Shown: positions 22,241 through 35,090, counted from the first letter of the stretch. The stretch: 64,000 nucleotides of DNA from Monoplex corrugatus (GCA_030674185.1 CM060307.1:45535181-45599180), one strand, 5' to 3'. The notes: generated by a model not told the origin, from the letters alone. Numbers and translations are program-made.

Positions 22241-22684
22241 TTTTTTTCCTAAATCAGAAATCAAAGAAATTGAAGAAATGGCCAAGACAGTTGGAAGGAT
22301 GGCAAAGGGGAATGTAGTGGACAGATTATCACTTGTAGTTGTATGTTGGTGTTTATTGCCATTGTTTTTGTCTTTGTATTTCCATATTTTCATCGTGAGT
22401 GGAGGAAGGGCTGGGTGAATTGTGGTCATGGAGATGACAATGGAGATGATAAATCAAGTAGGTAGGTGGATGAAGGACATGTGCCATATTATTTATGGTC
22501 AAATTTCTGTGATGTGGTTGTGTAGGACTTGATGAGGTCAGTTTACATTGGGCGGATACATGTTTTTATCCGTTTCCGCGTGGTTTAACATTGCATGTGG
22601 AGACATACATTTACAACAATGTAGTTGACATTGTTCCAATGTCAGACTGATACAAAGACAGTATCTCATTTGTTGGGTAGGGCT

Positions 22685-22807
22685 TAAAGACCTCGGCAGG
22701 GCATAGGGTTTATGTGTAGACTTAAATGGCTTATGCCATGATCACTTTAGATCTTCTCCATCACACGGCATCAGTACGTGTAGTACTTATTTAGAAGCAT
22801 GGAGATA
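22685..22807 (+). repeat. Dispersed repeat C, copy 2
   Basis: Shares GGGTTTATGTG, a CTTA-rich middle and ATCTTCTCCATCACA with 18850-18910. The end, AAGCATGGAGATA, abuts the TIR element starting at 22808. Confidence 0.6.
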
Positions 22808-23295
22808 CAGTGGAAACCATTTATAACAGGACCGGTTATAACAGGAATCCGGATATAACAGGGCTTTTTTCAATCCCCATTTTTTCTTCCTCTTTGTCTC
22901 TATTAAAACTTATCGGCAATAACAGGGAGACAAGAGGGCTCGATCTGTTATAGCAGGGATGCCGAGACGGGCTCTGCAGCAGAAAGGCCTAGGCCTAGAC
23001 TCAGCACGCCACGCAGTAGGCCTAGATCTAGATCTAGGCTAGCCTTGGTATACTGTGTACTGTACACTGAAAGAACGCTTCGCAATGCGAGCGTGATGCG
23101 CGCGCAAGCGTGTAGGCCTGAGGCCACTGAGTCAGTGACTGACTGCGCCATCATTCAGTTTGTAAGCTTACTGCACACTTACACCAAGAGTTAGTTGATC
23201 AGTCCTTATTTCCCTTGATATCTGATATAACAGGGATCTGATATAACAGGATTTTGATTTGGTCCCATCATCCCTGTTATATCAGGTTTCCACTG
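22808..23295. mobile_element. pogo/Tigger-like MITE
   Basis: About 488 bp with terminal inverted repeats CAGTGGAAACC on both ends. Multiple subterminal TATAACAGG motifs sit inside (at least three left, three right, inverted). CAGTNGAAAC termini followed by TATAAC strings are typical of pogo/Tigger elements. The left flank is TA; the right flank is AC, so the TA duplication is not preserved. The interior has an AGGCCTAGATCTAGATCTAG-like palindromic stretch. No transposase is present. Confidence 0.7.
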
Positions 23296-23319
23296 ACTGT
23301 CTTGAGAAAATGAAACTGA

Positions 23320-23606
23320 ACCTGTTAGTATTCATCTCACAGGTCATATCAAAACTTGTTCAACTCCTGTTTGTAATCACCTTACAGGTCAAACTAACAG
23401 CCTTTATTCTGTGCTGTTGGCTGTCTCATGGGTTCAACCAACATGTTCAGCATCCGTTTGTGTTTATCAGACAGGTAAAACTAACAGTTGTTACATTGCA
23501 TTGTTGATACCGGTCTCACGGATCGCACCAACAACCTGTTCAGCACCTACGTATTTGTGACTGATTACCTACAGTCAAACCTGTTCCGTTGGTATCTGTT
23601 TGATAG
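23320..23606 (+). repeat. Degenerate repeats of the exon 4 acceptor junction
   Basis: The real junction is GATAG|GTCACATCAACAACCTGTACAAC. Upstream related strings are CACAGGTCATATCAAAACTTG (about 23339), TACAGGTCAAACTAACAG (about 23385), GGGTTCAACCAACATGTTCAGC (about 23440), GACAGGTAAAACTAACAG (about 23473) and GATCGCACCAACAACCTGTTC (about 23521). Spacing is irregular, about 45-85 bp. A further similar string, GTAGGTGAAATGAACAG, is at about 21245. Homology is visible but diverged. Confidence 0.6.
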
Positions 23607-23695
23607 GTCACATCAACAACCTGTACAACACTTGCTTCTGGAAGCTGGTCCAGGAGAAGGGATTGTCACCCGCCCAGGCCCAGGATCGATTAAAG
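23607..23695 (+). CDS. THG1L: THG1L exon 4
   Basis: Acceptor GATAG|GTCAC and donor TTAAAG|GTCATT. It encodes [20 protein letters not shown] and then [17 protein letters not shown] is the conserved block that follows the DYLSWRQADC motif. The length, 89 bases, keeps phase with exons 3 and 5. Confidence 0.93.
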
Positions 23696-24037
23696 GTCAT
23701 TTACCTACTTGTAAAATGTCTACAACAAGAACAGGTTTTTTTTTGTGTGTGTGTGTGCATGTGTATCTATGTATGTGTTGTAGTTCTTTGAAACTTGTTG
23801 AAGTACCAGGAGTTGTATTCTGTTATAGTGTACATGTACTGATCTGCATTGAATAAAATATTAAGAAAACATACTAAACACAATGTTGAAGTCCATAATG
23901 GTCACTAAGAGATGTTTTTCTGTGTTTAAGACATTCATTTACCCATTTTTTGTTAAGAATCAAAACATAAGGGTCCTGTTATTACCGCTTTCTATGGATT
24001 TACATGTTCTGTCACTTGACTCAAATGTGTGTTTCAG

Positions 24038-24145
24038 GGAACACTGTCCAGTGACAAGAATGAGCTGTTGTTGAATGATTTCAAGATCAATTACAACAAC
24101 CTGTCTGAACTGTATCGTAGGGGCACCATTCTCATCCAGTGTCAG
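24038..24145 (+). CDS. THG1L: THG1L exon 5
   Basis: Acceptor GTTTCAG|GGAAC and donor TGTCAG|GTAAGG. It encodes [20 protein letters not shown] and then [16 protein letters not shown], 36 codons in phase 0. The KNE and NYNN-LYRRGT strings are conserved in animal Thg1 proteins. Confidence 0.93.
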
Positions 24146-24451
24146 GTAAGGCATTTTCTGGAATGTGACAATTTTTTTTATTTACGTGACAATTTCTTGC
24201 AGTAACTGAAATATGTTGGCATTAGTTTCCTTGCTGTTTACATATCATTACCACACAGTTGATCGTATGCACTACCAAAGTAGGCTTGGCAAATTTTCAA
24301 GATAATTCAATTTCAGTAAATGTATTTCCAGTAACTACCCTGTGTGGAGCATACGATTGTTTGAGGAAGTATGCTTGTGTTGTGAAGACTGTGACACTAT
24401 AGGGAGATAGGGAAATCATGTGTACAGTGTACTGTATTTGGTGAAACATTA

Positions 24452-27400
24452 GGGTAAACTGATCTAAAACCCGACCGATTTTTGGGTGATGTAAAATCCG
24501 ACCGATATCCGGGTTTGCCTCACAAAACCAAAAACTGCTGTTACTGAAAATAGGTGAAAGAAACTGGTTTCAGTGTAGGTAATAACCAAATTTCTAGGAT
24601 TTGCCAAAGAAAGTAAAAATATTGTTTAAATTATGACACAGTGCGACGTTGAAGGCCACACCAATCCGCCTGCTTCTGGGCGCCACGCGTGCCAGAACGA
24701 CCTTTCACGTGATCGCTCGCTGACCCCTTGTAACAACAAACCGATACTGTTGATAGAGAACTGATTCGCTGTTCACAAGATCACATGCCTTATGTCTAAA
24801 TATGAGCTGCAGAAGCTGATTTTAGGTTTGGGATGTTATTTAGATCAGTTCCTCTCATGAAATGGGGGGACTTGGTCGGTCGGACTTTACATCAGGTTTG
24901 AATATCTGTGTGATCTAATTCTCGACCGACTCCCACTGTCTCTCTTTCGTTTGCTCTCTTTTTACCCCTCTCCCTTTCTTTCTTTCCTTTTTGCTCTCTC
25001 TTGCTTGTTCTATCTCTCAATCCCTCGCGAGCACACACGTGTGTGTGGGCGTGAGAGATGGCAGCAACTTAGAGCTACACGATCAGAGAGGAAGGTGTAG
25101 CAAAACTGTTGCGAAACCTAAACCCATCTAAAGCTAGTGGTCCAGATAAAGTCCCCAGCAGAGTCCTAAGATACTGCGCTGACATCCTAGCAGCACCCCT
25201 GACCTGCATTTACAACCACTCAATGGACACTGGTCAGCTTCCTGAAGACTGGTTGACTGCAAACATAAATTGCATATTCAAAAAAGGAGACCACAACAGA
25301 CCTGAAAATTATCGCCCAGTGTCCCTTACATCTGTGGCGTGTAAGATCTTAGAACATGTCATCAGCCACCATATCCGAGAACACCTGGACAAGCATCAAA
25401 TCCTTACCGATAAAAATCACGGCTTCAGGAAAGGATTTTCCTGTGAAACGCAGCTGCTCATAACTATGCACGACCTACTAAATCAAATGACGAAGGAACG
25501 CAAACAGATGTTGTGATCTTGGACTTCAGTAAGGCCTTTGATACTGTACCTCATAAAAAGCTCCTCCACAAACTGCAACACTACGGGATAGCAGGCCCAG
25601 TCCACAGGTGGATTGAAAAGTTCCTGACACAAAGAACGATGAGAGTGGTCCTAGAAGGGGAAACCTCAGAAGAAACAGCCGTTATGTCTGGTGTACCCCA
25701 AGGCACAGTTCTTGGTCCCTTGCTCTTCTTGTGCTACATCAATGACTTGCCTGAGGTCGTGAGCAGTACATCAAAAGTACGGCTGTTCGCAGATGACTGC
25801 TTACTGTACCGGGAGATATGCCAGTTCCAGGACCATACCTTGCTTCAAGGAGACCTCACCAAGCTGGAGGAATGGGCGAAAAAATGGGGAATGCGGTTTA
25901 ATGCCAAAAAATGTTACGTCCTACCAACCAAAAACCGCTCATCCTTCTACTACAAGCTTGATGAGGAGATCCTCCAACATGTAGAGCAAAATCCATACCT
26001 GGGAGTACAAATATCGGCAGATTTAAAGTGGTCCACGCACATAACAAACATCTGCAAGAGGGCAAACACTACACTAGGATTCCTCCGTCGTAACTTGGGC
26101 AGCTGTCCCCAAGAGTGCCGCCGTACAGCCTACATCTCTCTAGTGCGGTCTGCCCTGGAGTACGGAGCCACTGTATGGGACCCGTACTTGGCAAAAGATC
26201 AGGATAGACTGGAGAGAGTACAGAGAAGGGCAGCACGCTTCATAAAGCAAGACTACAAGTCCCAAAAACCAGGGTGCGTCACCAGGATGCTCCAAGAGCT
26301 TGGTCTGCCTTCTCTGCAGCAGCGAAGGACACACCAAAGGCTGGTAATACTATATAAAATAACAGAAGGTCAGGTTCCAGCCCTACCACCAGAAAAATAC
26401 CTGACCCAGTGGATAAGACCAAAAGGAAAATCAAAATGAAGACCTATGCAGACCACGTGGCAACAAACATCATCGCCAAACACGCATGTAACAACAGCCG
26501 TGGCTACAAAGTCCCCCAGACAAGGACAGAGCAGTATGGATGCTCTTTCTTCACAAGGACTGTTGAAGACTGGAACAAGCTGGAGGAGGAGGTAGTGCAG
26601 GCACGCTCCGTCGCCGCATTTTCTGCAGCACTGGGCAGAGCGGCCTCAGCTGCCTCCCATAAATAAATCAGCCCCCCCCCCCTCCAGCCCCCCCCTCCAG
26701 CCCCACCCCCTCCCCTCCCCCATCCCCCCACCCGACTAGGGAGATGCAGCGCCGCAACAGGACATCTTTGAGCTGAACTCGGGGTGTCCGTTGGGGCAGT
26801 AGTTTCCCCCCCCCCCCTACACCCACCCCACCTAGTCGGACACAGCAAAGAAACTAAACGTCATGTTCTAAAAACTCAAGAGAAACTGTAGTTGAAACAT
26901 CATTTAAATTAGTTATTTTCACTCATAAATAAATAAATAAGAAAAATTAAATTATTATAGTAAAAAAACAACAACAACAACATAAAATAAATGAGGACTA
27001 CTTATTCAAATCAAGCCATGCGCTCCTACCACCCGCTGCGACGATAGCTTGAAAAGGCTCTTGCAGCGTAATTATCCAGATCCAGATCCAGATCCAGACC
27101 TACTTCACGCACTGAAGAACTGACCACGCTGCCTTTCTAAAAAGTATGCAACAGTAAAAGATGTCGATCGTTGGCAGACGCAGTAGATGTGGAAAACGCT
27201 GATGAAAATCATCAAGGCATACACAGTTCCAGCAGAAACTAACTCCTTTTGTTGTTTTTGATTGATAGATCATTTGTTAATCAAATAATGTGCACTGCCT
27301 TGACCGTATTCATGATGGTCGAGGTTTAGATCACCCCCCTGGTCGGATTTTACATCCACCTCGTCGGAATTTAAATCATGTACCTCTACTTCTTTAGCAT

Positions 27401-27569
27401 GTTGTATGACTGTGGTACCCTTAGAACTTTGTAAAGCCCAGTAATCAATCACAGAAAGTCTATTATAGGCATCAAACTGTTCGAACTAGTTGTCTACGAA
27501 ATATTTATGAAGACCGCCACAAAACCTGTACCTTGTGCCATAATCGGTTGGATTTAGATCAGTTTACCC
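24452..27569. mobile_element. TIR element with TA target duplication, carrying a nested LINE
   Basis: The left end reads GGGTAAACTGATCTAAAACC and the right end is its inverted complement with about three mismatches over 28 bp. Both are flanked by TA (24450-24451 and 27570-27571). Subterminal strings related to GGTCGGATTTTACATC occur on both sides (about 24890 and 27340). I saw no transposase. The middle is occupied by a LINE (25085-26668). The superfamily is unknown; TA duplication fits Tc1/mariner-like and some other groups. Confidence 0.7.
25085..26668 (+). pseudogene. Non-LTR retrotransposon reverse transcriptase (jockey/CR1-like)
   Basis: The reverse transcriptase runs through three frames. 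The first, to 25515, has NPSKASGPDKVPSRVL and ENYRPVSLTSVACKILEHV. The second, 25513-26439, has ILDFSKAFDTVPHKKLLHKL, SGVPQGTVLGPLLFLCYINDL, the catalytic FADDC and FNAKKC. The third, to 26666, has the C-terminal YKVPQTRTEQYGCSFFTRTV segment. One-base shifts lie at about 25505 and 26400. The endonuclease domain is missing, so the copy is 5'-truncated. It ends in a C-rich tail plus (AAATA)n. The motifs fit the jockey/CR1 group. It is oriented with THG1L and sits in intron 5. Confidence 0.85.
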
Positions 27570-27571
27570 TA

Positions 27572-28385
27572 GTTTTGTTTACTTGGCTGCCCCCACCTTC
27601 TGTATTGCCTCTGTCACTGTCCCCTTGCTGCTCATTTCAACTCTCCAAAATGCCTCCAACCCCATCAAACCTTTAGTTGACATGACAGTAGGCATATAAG
27701 GGCCACAGAATATGGGACAACTTTTCACAATGCTGACACATGAGAATGGGGATTCAAGGTATGATGGATGCGAAAGGAGTAACATTTCAGACCATGCGCT
27801 TTGTTTCATAATACATACAGTGTCAGCTGGGTCTCAGATACACACAATGTGATGCTGGTCAGGGGATTTGAGCATCTGTGATGTGGAGAAGATTGTCAGT
27901 ACAATATTAGTTAATCTGACAAAAAAGTCGTTAAACTGAAATCAATTGAGATACAACACTATCAGCGTTGTACCCATGAAGTGGATGAGACTGTCAATGC
28001 AATATTGCAATATTAGTTACTTTGACTGACAAAAAAACAAAAACAAAAAACAAAAAAACAACAACAAAACAAACAAACATACAAACAAAAAACCTCAACT
28101 GATTTGAATTGAGCTACATCACCCTCACTGATGCACCCATTGAGTGGAAGAGACTCGACTATCAACACTCAACAGTGTGGTCCCAGTCCCAGACATGGAC
28201 ACCATGTGCCCTTGAGCCCACGGCACACTCAGTTTTGGATAGGAGCTGGTTGAGGCACGAGAAACCCACAAAGAAGTGAATTTAGAGGATTTAAACCTCC
28301 ATCCTCTCAGTGTTTAGTGAAACAGTTGTCACAATGTGTTGGAGAGACTGTTTTGTAGACCATGCGTTCATATTGTATGATGGAG
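27572..28385. other. THG1L intron 5 DNA with no recognised feature
   Basis: AT-rich unique-looking sequence with an A-rich (CAAAA)n patch at 28025-28095. Two related strings (TGAGTGGAAGAGACT, TGAAGTGGATGAGACTGTCA) hint at an old duplication. There is no convincing coding frame. Confidence 0.6.
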
Positions 28386-31012
28386 TTGTGAAGACTGTAT
28401 ATGGAGAATGTTAATTTATGTGTTGTATACAGACTGACTAGTATGATAATGTGAATTTGTGTATTGTATACAGATTGACTGGTATGATAATGTGAATTTG
28501 TGTATTGTATACAGACTGACTGGTATGATAATGTGAATTAATGTATTGTATACAGACTGGTATGATAATGTGAATTTATGTATTGTATACAGACTGACTG
28601 GTATGATAATGTGAATTTGTGTATTGTATACAGACTGACTGGTATGATAATGTGAATTAATGTATTGTATACAGACTGACTGGTATGATAATGTGAATTA
28701 ATGTATTGTATACAGACTGACTGGTATGATAATGTGAATTTGTGTATTGTATACAGACAGACTGGTATGATAATGTGAATTAATGTATTGTATACAGACT
28801 GACTGGTATGATAATGTGAATTAATGTATTGTATACAGACTGACTGGTATGATAATGTGAATTTGTGTATTGTATACAGACTGACTGGTATGACAATGTG
28901 AATTAATGTATTGTATACAGACTGACTGGTATGATAATGTGAATTAATGTATTGTATACAGACTGACTGGTATGATAATGTGAATTAATGTATTGTATAC
29001 AGACTGACTGGTATGATAATGTGAATTAATGTATTGTATACAGACTGACTGGTATGAAAATGTGAATTAATGTATTGTATATAGACTGACTGGTATGATA
29101 ATGTGAATTAATGTATTGTATACAGACTGGTATGACAATGTGAATTAATGTATTGTATACAGACTGACTGGTATGACAATGTGAATTAATGTATTGTATA
29201 CAGACTGACTGGTATGACAATGTGAATTAATGTATTGTATACAGACTGACTGGTATGAAAATGTGAATTAATGTATTGTATACAGACTGACTGGTATGAC
29301 AATGTGAATTAATGTATTGTATACAGACTGGTATGACAATGTGAATTAATGTATTGTATACAGACTGACTGGTATGACAATGTGAATTAATGTATTGTAT
29401 ACAGACTGACTGGTATGACAATGTGAATTAATGTATTGTATACAGACTGACTGGTATGACAATGTGAATTAATGTATTGTATACAGACTGACTGGTATGA
29501 CAATGTGAATTAATGTATTGTATACAGACTGACTGGTATGACAATGTGAATTAATGTATTGTATACAGACTGGTATGACAATGTGAATTAATGTATTGTA
29601 TACAGACTGGTATGACAATGTGAATTAATGTATTGTATACAGACTGACTGGTATGACAATGTGAATTAATGTATTGTATACAGACTGACTGGTATGATAA
29701 TGTGAATTAATGTATTGTATACAGACTGGTATGAAAATGTGAATTAATATATTGTATACAGACTGACTGGTATGACAATGTGAATTAACGTATTGTATAC
29801 AGACTGACTGGTATGGTAATGTGAATTAATGTATTGTATACAGACTGGTATGACAATGTGAATTAATGTATTGTATACAGACTGGTATGACAATGTGAAT
29901 TAATGTATTGTATACAGACTGACTGGTATGACAATGTGAATTAATGTATTGTATACAGACTGACTGGTATGACAATGTGAATTAATGTATTGTATACAGA
30001 CTGGTATGACAATGTGAATTAATGTATTGTATACAGACTGACTGGTATGACAATGTGAATTAATCTATTGTATACAGACTGACTGGTATGATAATGTGAA
30101 TTAATGTATTGTATACAGACTGACTGGTATGACAATGTGAATTAATGTATTGTATACAGACTGACTGGTATGACAATGTGAATTAATGTATTGTATACCG
30201 ACTGGTATGACAATGTGAATTAATGTATTGTATACAGACTGGTATGACAGTGTGAATTTATGTATTGTATACAGACTGACTGGAATGATAATGTGAATTA
30301 ATGTATTGTATACAGACTGGTATGACAATGTGAATTAATGTATTGTATACAGACTGACTGGAATGACAATGTGAATTAATGTATTGCATACAGACTGACT
30401 GGTATGACAATGTGAATTAATGTATTGTATACAGACTGACTGGTATGACAATGTGAATTAATGTATTGCATACAGACTGACTGGTATGACAATGTGAATT
30501 AATGTATTGCATACAGACTGACTGGTATGACAATGTGAATTAATGTATTGTATACAGACTGGTATGACAATGTGAATTAATCTATTGTATACAGACTGAC
30601 TGGTATGACAATGTGAATTAATCTATTGTATACAGACTGACTGGTATGATAATGTGAATTAATGTATTGTATACAGACTGACTGGTATGACAATGTGAAT
30701 TAATGTATTGTATACAGACTGACTGGTATGACAATGTGAATTAATGTATTGTATACAGACTGGTATGACAATGTGAATTAATGTATTGTATACAGACTGA
30801 CTGGAATGACAATGTGAATTAATGTATTGCATACAGACTGACTGGTATGACAATGTGAATTAATGTATTGTATACAGACTGGTATGACAATGTGAATTAA
30901 TGTATTGTATACAGACTGACAGGAATGACAATATGAATTAATGTATTGCATGCAGACTGACTGGTATGACAATGTGAATTAATGTATTGTATACAGACTG
31001 ACTGGAATGATA
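28386..31012 (+). repeat. 41/37-bp minisatellite in THG1L intron 5
   Basis: About 2.6 kb of a tandem unit of 41 bp with consensus TGTGAATTAATGTATTGTAT + ACAGACTGACTGGTATGACAA. A 37-bp variant lacks one ACTG. Left-end copies carry GATAATGTGAATTTGTG and right-end copies GACAATGTGAATTAATG, so variants are regionally sorted. More than 60 copies are present. The - strand frame reading IHIVIPVSLYTIHKF is an artefact of the period. Confidence 0.95.
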
Positions 31013-31069
31013 AAGGTGAAATGTGTACTTTCCAGTCTGGCTGCAAAGATTTCATGTGGCTTGAGTCCC

Positions 31070-31412
31070 TCCAGGAGTGACCCTATTGAGAGTTGGGAAA
31101 GTTAAGTGTGACCCTACTGAGAGTTGGGAAAGTTAGGTGTGACCCTATTGAGAGTTGGGAAAGTTAGGAGTGACCATATTGAGAGTTGGGAAAGTTAGGT
31201 GTGACCCTATTGAGAGTTGGGAAAGTTAGGAGTGACCCTATTGAGAGTTGGGAAAGTTAGGTGTGACCCTATTGAGAGCTGGGAAAGTTAGGTGTGACCC
31301 TATTGAGAGTTGGGAAAGTTAGATGTGACCCTATTGAGAGTTGGGAAAGTTAGGTGTGACTCTATTTAGAGTTGGGAAAGTTAGATGTGACCCTGTTGAG
31401 CATTGGGAAAGT
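31070..31412 (+). repeat. 31-bp minisatellite before THG1L exon 6
   Basis: About eleven copies of a 31-bp unit containing GTGACCCTATTGAGAGTTGG and GAAAGTTAG. It ends about 140 bp before the exon 6 acceptor. Confidence 0.92.
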
Positions 31413-31551
31413 TGAAGTTGTGAGGAGGAGGAATAGGTTCCACCTTCAAGTTCCTTGTCAGCCCATTCCCCTTACTGTTTATACAGCTTGTTTGACAAAA
31501 CATATCGTACTAGCTGCCGTATTGTGAAAACTGAGTGTACTTGTGTAACAG

Positions 31552-31710
31552 GATGGAGAGGTTGCTGAGAGCCAGAGTGGACGAGGGCTGAGTGCTGTTG
31601 GGAACCATGTGGCCACCAAGGCACGGCCATCCACCAGGGTCATCCATGCAGACCTCATCAATAAACAGTTCTGGCAACAGTTCCCACATATACTGGGGCC
31701 CAAGAAATGA
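31552..31710 (+). CDS. THG1L: THG1L exon 6 (last), with stop
   Basis: Acceptor TGTAACAG|GATGG. It encodes DGEVAESQSGRGLSAVGNHV, a basic ATKARPSTRVIHADLI segment and NKQFWQQFPHILGPKK before TGA at 31708. The C-terminal D-I/L-I-x-x-x-FW-x-x-x-P-x-IL pattern is that of animal THG1L. The first 20 residues are poorly conserved, as in the family. Confidence 0.9.
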   Translation, partial: DGEVAESQSGRGLSAVGNHVATKARPSTRVIHADLINKQFWQQFPHILGPKK

Positions 31711-31754
31711 CTGGTCTGCATCACATTTTAGTGTGATGAGGACAAAGTGAGATT

Positions 31755-31833
<79 letters not shown>
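31755..31833. repeat. (GA)n in the THG1L 3'UTR
   Basis: A GA run of about 78 bp, 45 bases after the THG1L stop. Confidence 0.95.
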
Positions 31834-31834
<1 letters not shown>

Positions 31835-31895
31835 GAGTGGTCAGTTTTGTGCGCAATCATATATTCCATGGATTCAATGCAATAAGCTGTTGTGT

Positions 31896-31901
31896 AATAA
31901 A
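31896..31901 (+). terminator. THG1L poly(A) signal
   Basis: AATAAA 186 bases after the THG1L stop, the first canonical signal after the coding region. Confidence 0.6.
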
Positions 31902-34900
31902 AACTGAAAAGACATTACGTTTATTGCTTCAGGACACAATAAATATACTAAACTAGACGTGGAAATTTCCAAGTTGTACGACTGTCCTCTGCATGCAAAT
32001 ATTTAATGATGCTGTTCAGATCATCAGACACTCTAAGACAGCATACATTTGTTTCACATACATACACGCAAATCCAGAACAAGAAAGCTGCCCCTAGCAA
32101 AATTACCCAGACAAAAAAAGAAAAGAAAATCCCTTCAAATGAAGACTGTTACACACTGAAATATGAATGTCAAAAAAGTGTATTTTTTCAGAGAAGGTCT
32201 TGAGTTTACCCAGATTAAAATCCAAAAAAATGGAATTTACTAAACTATCATACACTCCTCTTCCATGTCATTTTGTATCTTTTACTAATTATTTGTAGGC
32301 TACAATGTAAAGGTAATACACTTTTCTCTGTCCACAGCACACACACAGACCACCAAGGTATAGGCACTGAGAAACACACACTGTTCTGAGCATTGTTTTT
32401 ATTCCCAAGTCAATGACAGGGAAGTCATACTGTTTGACTGTACACATACCACATTTGTTATGTGAAATTTCAGTTATCATTGTATGAACTGTTTTAAACT
32501 AATAAATTATGGCAATAAAAAAACAGGCAAAATGCATTAAAAGGTCAGTGTTTGTACAAGTAACGACACTGTACACCAGAATGTGACCTTAACGTAAAGA
32601 TAGTTATCTGTTGCAAGCAGTACAAGCACACAACATACCAGGTAACCACTGCTGTTGGTGACAGTTTTATGCAACAAATTATAGAGAAGTTCATTGTTGT
32701 TATGAAACTTCCCAAGATAACTGTAAATAAATGCTAGATGTGTGGAAAGCTGGGCAGTTGGGGTTAAAGCAGCTAGCAGCAATGTTATGCATCATATCAA
32801 AATATTGTGTGTGTAGTAAAGTGAATATTAAAAGTGTGACCACAACCCTTGCAAGCCAGCAGCACAAGCCTTACTCTACCTGCATGTCAGTGTTATTTCC
32901 TTACACAAAATGATTAAAATACTCAGACAGCAGACTGATATTTCCAAAATGTTCAGTTTATTTCATTTGCAACATTGTTGAATGTACTTGATTTGCAGTA
33001 GTCATTTGGAACGGAAACAATAGTGCCTAAGACCTCCCTTTCCACTACCTGTTGTTGTTTCAAAAAGGAAATCTCTACCTGTTGTTTCAAAAAGCAAATC
33101 TTTTAACAAGCCTTAAGCAAGACATGCGACAGTTCAGAAATAGTTAACTTCAGTATGTCATTAGGAAAGTCAATTTCAGTGTATTCCATTTAAAAGATTC
33201 TGGTGTGCTTAGGAAGAACCCGCTCGATTCATCCATACTGTTAGCATTTATATAAGCATTTTGTCAGGAATCGCAAATTGGATAAAGGACAGGAAACAAT
33301 CGCACTTTCTTCAAAAAAATGTGTAAAACACACCAAACTGCAAAAGATGTGACTAATACAAAATCTGTATAAATTAAGTATGAGTAATCATTTTTCCTGG
33401 CATACATCAACACATACATCTATCTTCCGCCAACAGCTTATACAGATTGTGTACCTGCATACTACCTGCACAGTGTGAGCAAAACAGCATGCATACACAC
33501 ATCTGAGAAAAACTGAAACAGAAACAAAAATAGAAAAATCTAAAGGAAATTCTACTTTTCAGCCATGCTTAAATCTAAAACCACATTTTAAAAAATCCAC
33601 ACTATAAAAAAAATGTGTAAGATAACTTTTCATATCCACCTAATGGGTATGAACATCCTTAGATTATTTTTGTGTGACTAGGCTGAACAAGTGGTTAACT
33701 ATACCAAAGCATTAACTTCATCCTCACCCAAGCGACACCGTATCCAGCAATGAACTAGGCCACATACTCAACCGGAATGTAAGGTAGGAGTTGGAAAGGG
33801 AGCTACGCTGTCACCCAAGTGAATGACTTTTGTGTACATTACTTCCTTCGCATCACTTCCTTTTCTCGCACTGTTTCTTGTACTTTTCCATCCTTATATT
33901 CAATTATGTTCTGAATATACTTTTTGGAGGCATCAATATTTTTTTCTTTATCAAAAAGGCTTGGTTCGCAGGCATCAATACTTTTTTCTATATTTAAAAG
34001 GCTACGGCACATGGGATGTCTGTTTTTGTGACACTCAAATTCAACCATTCATTCACATCAGAACATTTGGTCATAATCATATACGCACGTACATACTGTA
34101 AATCTTTACAAGCTTATACACGCTTCTCTCCTGTTGTGCACTTATGACACACTGAGACCTCTTGCATATCATACAGACTATCAAGAATTCCAACTGAAGG
34201 AACAGATTTTTTTAGCCATTCACACACTCAAAGAGTTTGTCTGTATTTCACTGATCACACCAAACAACAAAAAATCAATTCTGCACAGTTACAAATGCAC
34301 AGCACTTCAGCAAACCGTCGCCTTTTGAACCAAAGCCCATGAAATGTGTTCATTACAAAGCGCCAATAGCATGAAGCTTCCATATTCTTCAAAACAAATC
34401 TGAGGTAAGATTACAGCTTCAGGTCACCATACATAAAAACAAAGTGGCCAATTTGTGGAGGTTACTGGCTTTGACACTTAGTACAAGACAACCGAATCAC
34501 TAAATTACCATGCTGCCCTCCTCAATCAAATGCAACAAACTAATATGCTAGTTTTTTTCTATTATAACAAAACAGATACAAACTGGCTAACTGAAAGTGG
34601 GACAGCAAAGTACACACCAAAAAACAAAAAAACACACAGAAACAAACCCCATAGAGAAAAAAGGGATAAACAAACAAACCAATATAGGAAAAAAAGCGAT
34701 AAATAAACAAACCAACTAACAACAACAAAGCAGATACTACTAGTATCAAAATATCACAGATGATACAAGGGAAACCAGCCTGTATACAGTATTAGAAGGA
34801 TTTTACACTGGGTAGCACTGTACTTAAAATTCCACATATGTAAGCACAACAGGCAAATACATTACTCCTGATACTTGTTTTCTATGGCTCAAGTAAAAAA

Positions 34901-34938
34901 GCTACGTGACTAGTTAAGCATGCACTGTGCATAATCAT

Positions 34939-35090
34939 CTGACTACCACACCCTGTCCACCAGCATCCAGCACTGTTAACCATGCTAGCAAAGCAAAAAC
35001 TTAACCCTTTGACTTCTTCGCCCTAGGTGAGGAAGTCAAAGGGTTAAGTTTTTGCAGTTGGTGGATAATGTGCTGGAGTCAAAGAGTTAA
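34939..35090. mobile_element. TTAA palindromic MITE, copy 6
   Basis: The inner part reads TTAACCCTTTGACTTC near 35001 and GAAGTCAAAGGGTTAA near 35045. The outer right end is GGAGTCAAAGAGTTAA at 35090. It includes CCATGCTAGCAAAGCAAAAA. Confidence 0.8.

Noticed and set aside
28400..31012. A CRISPR-like array or a repeat-protein gene in the 41-bp repeats
   Set aside because: The repeats are directly adjacent with no unique spacers, no cas genes are nearby, the context is a eukaryotic intron, and the frames are artefacts of the period.
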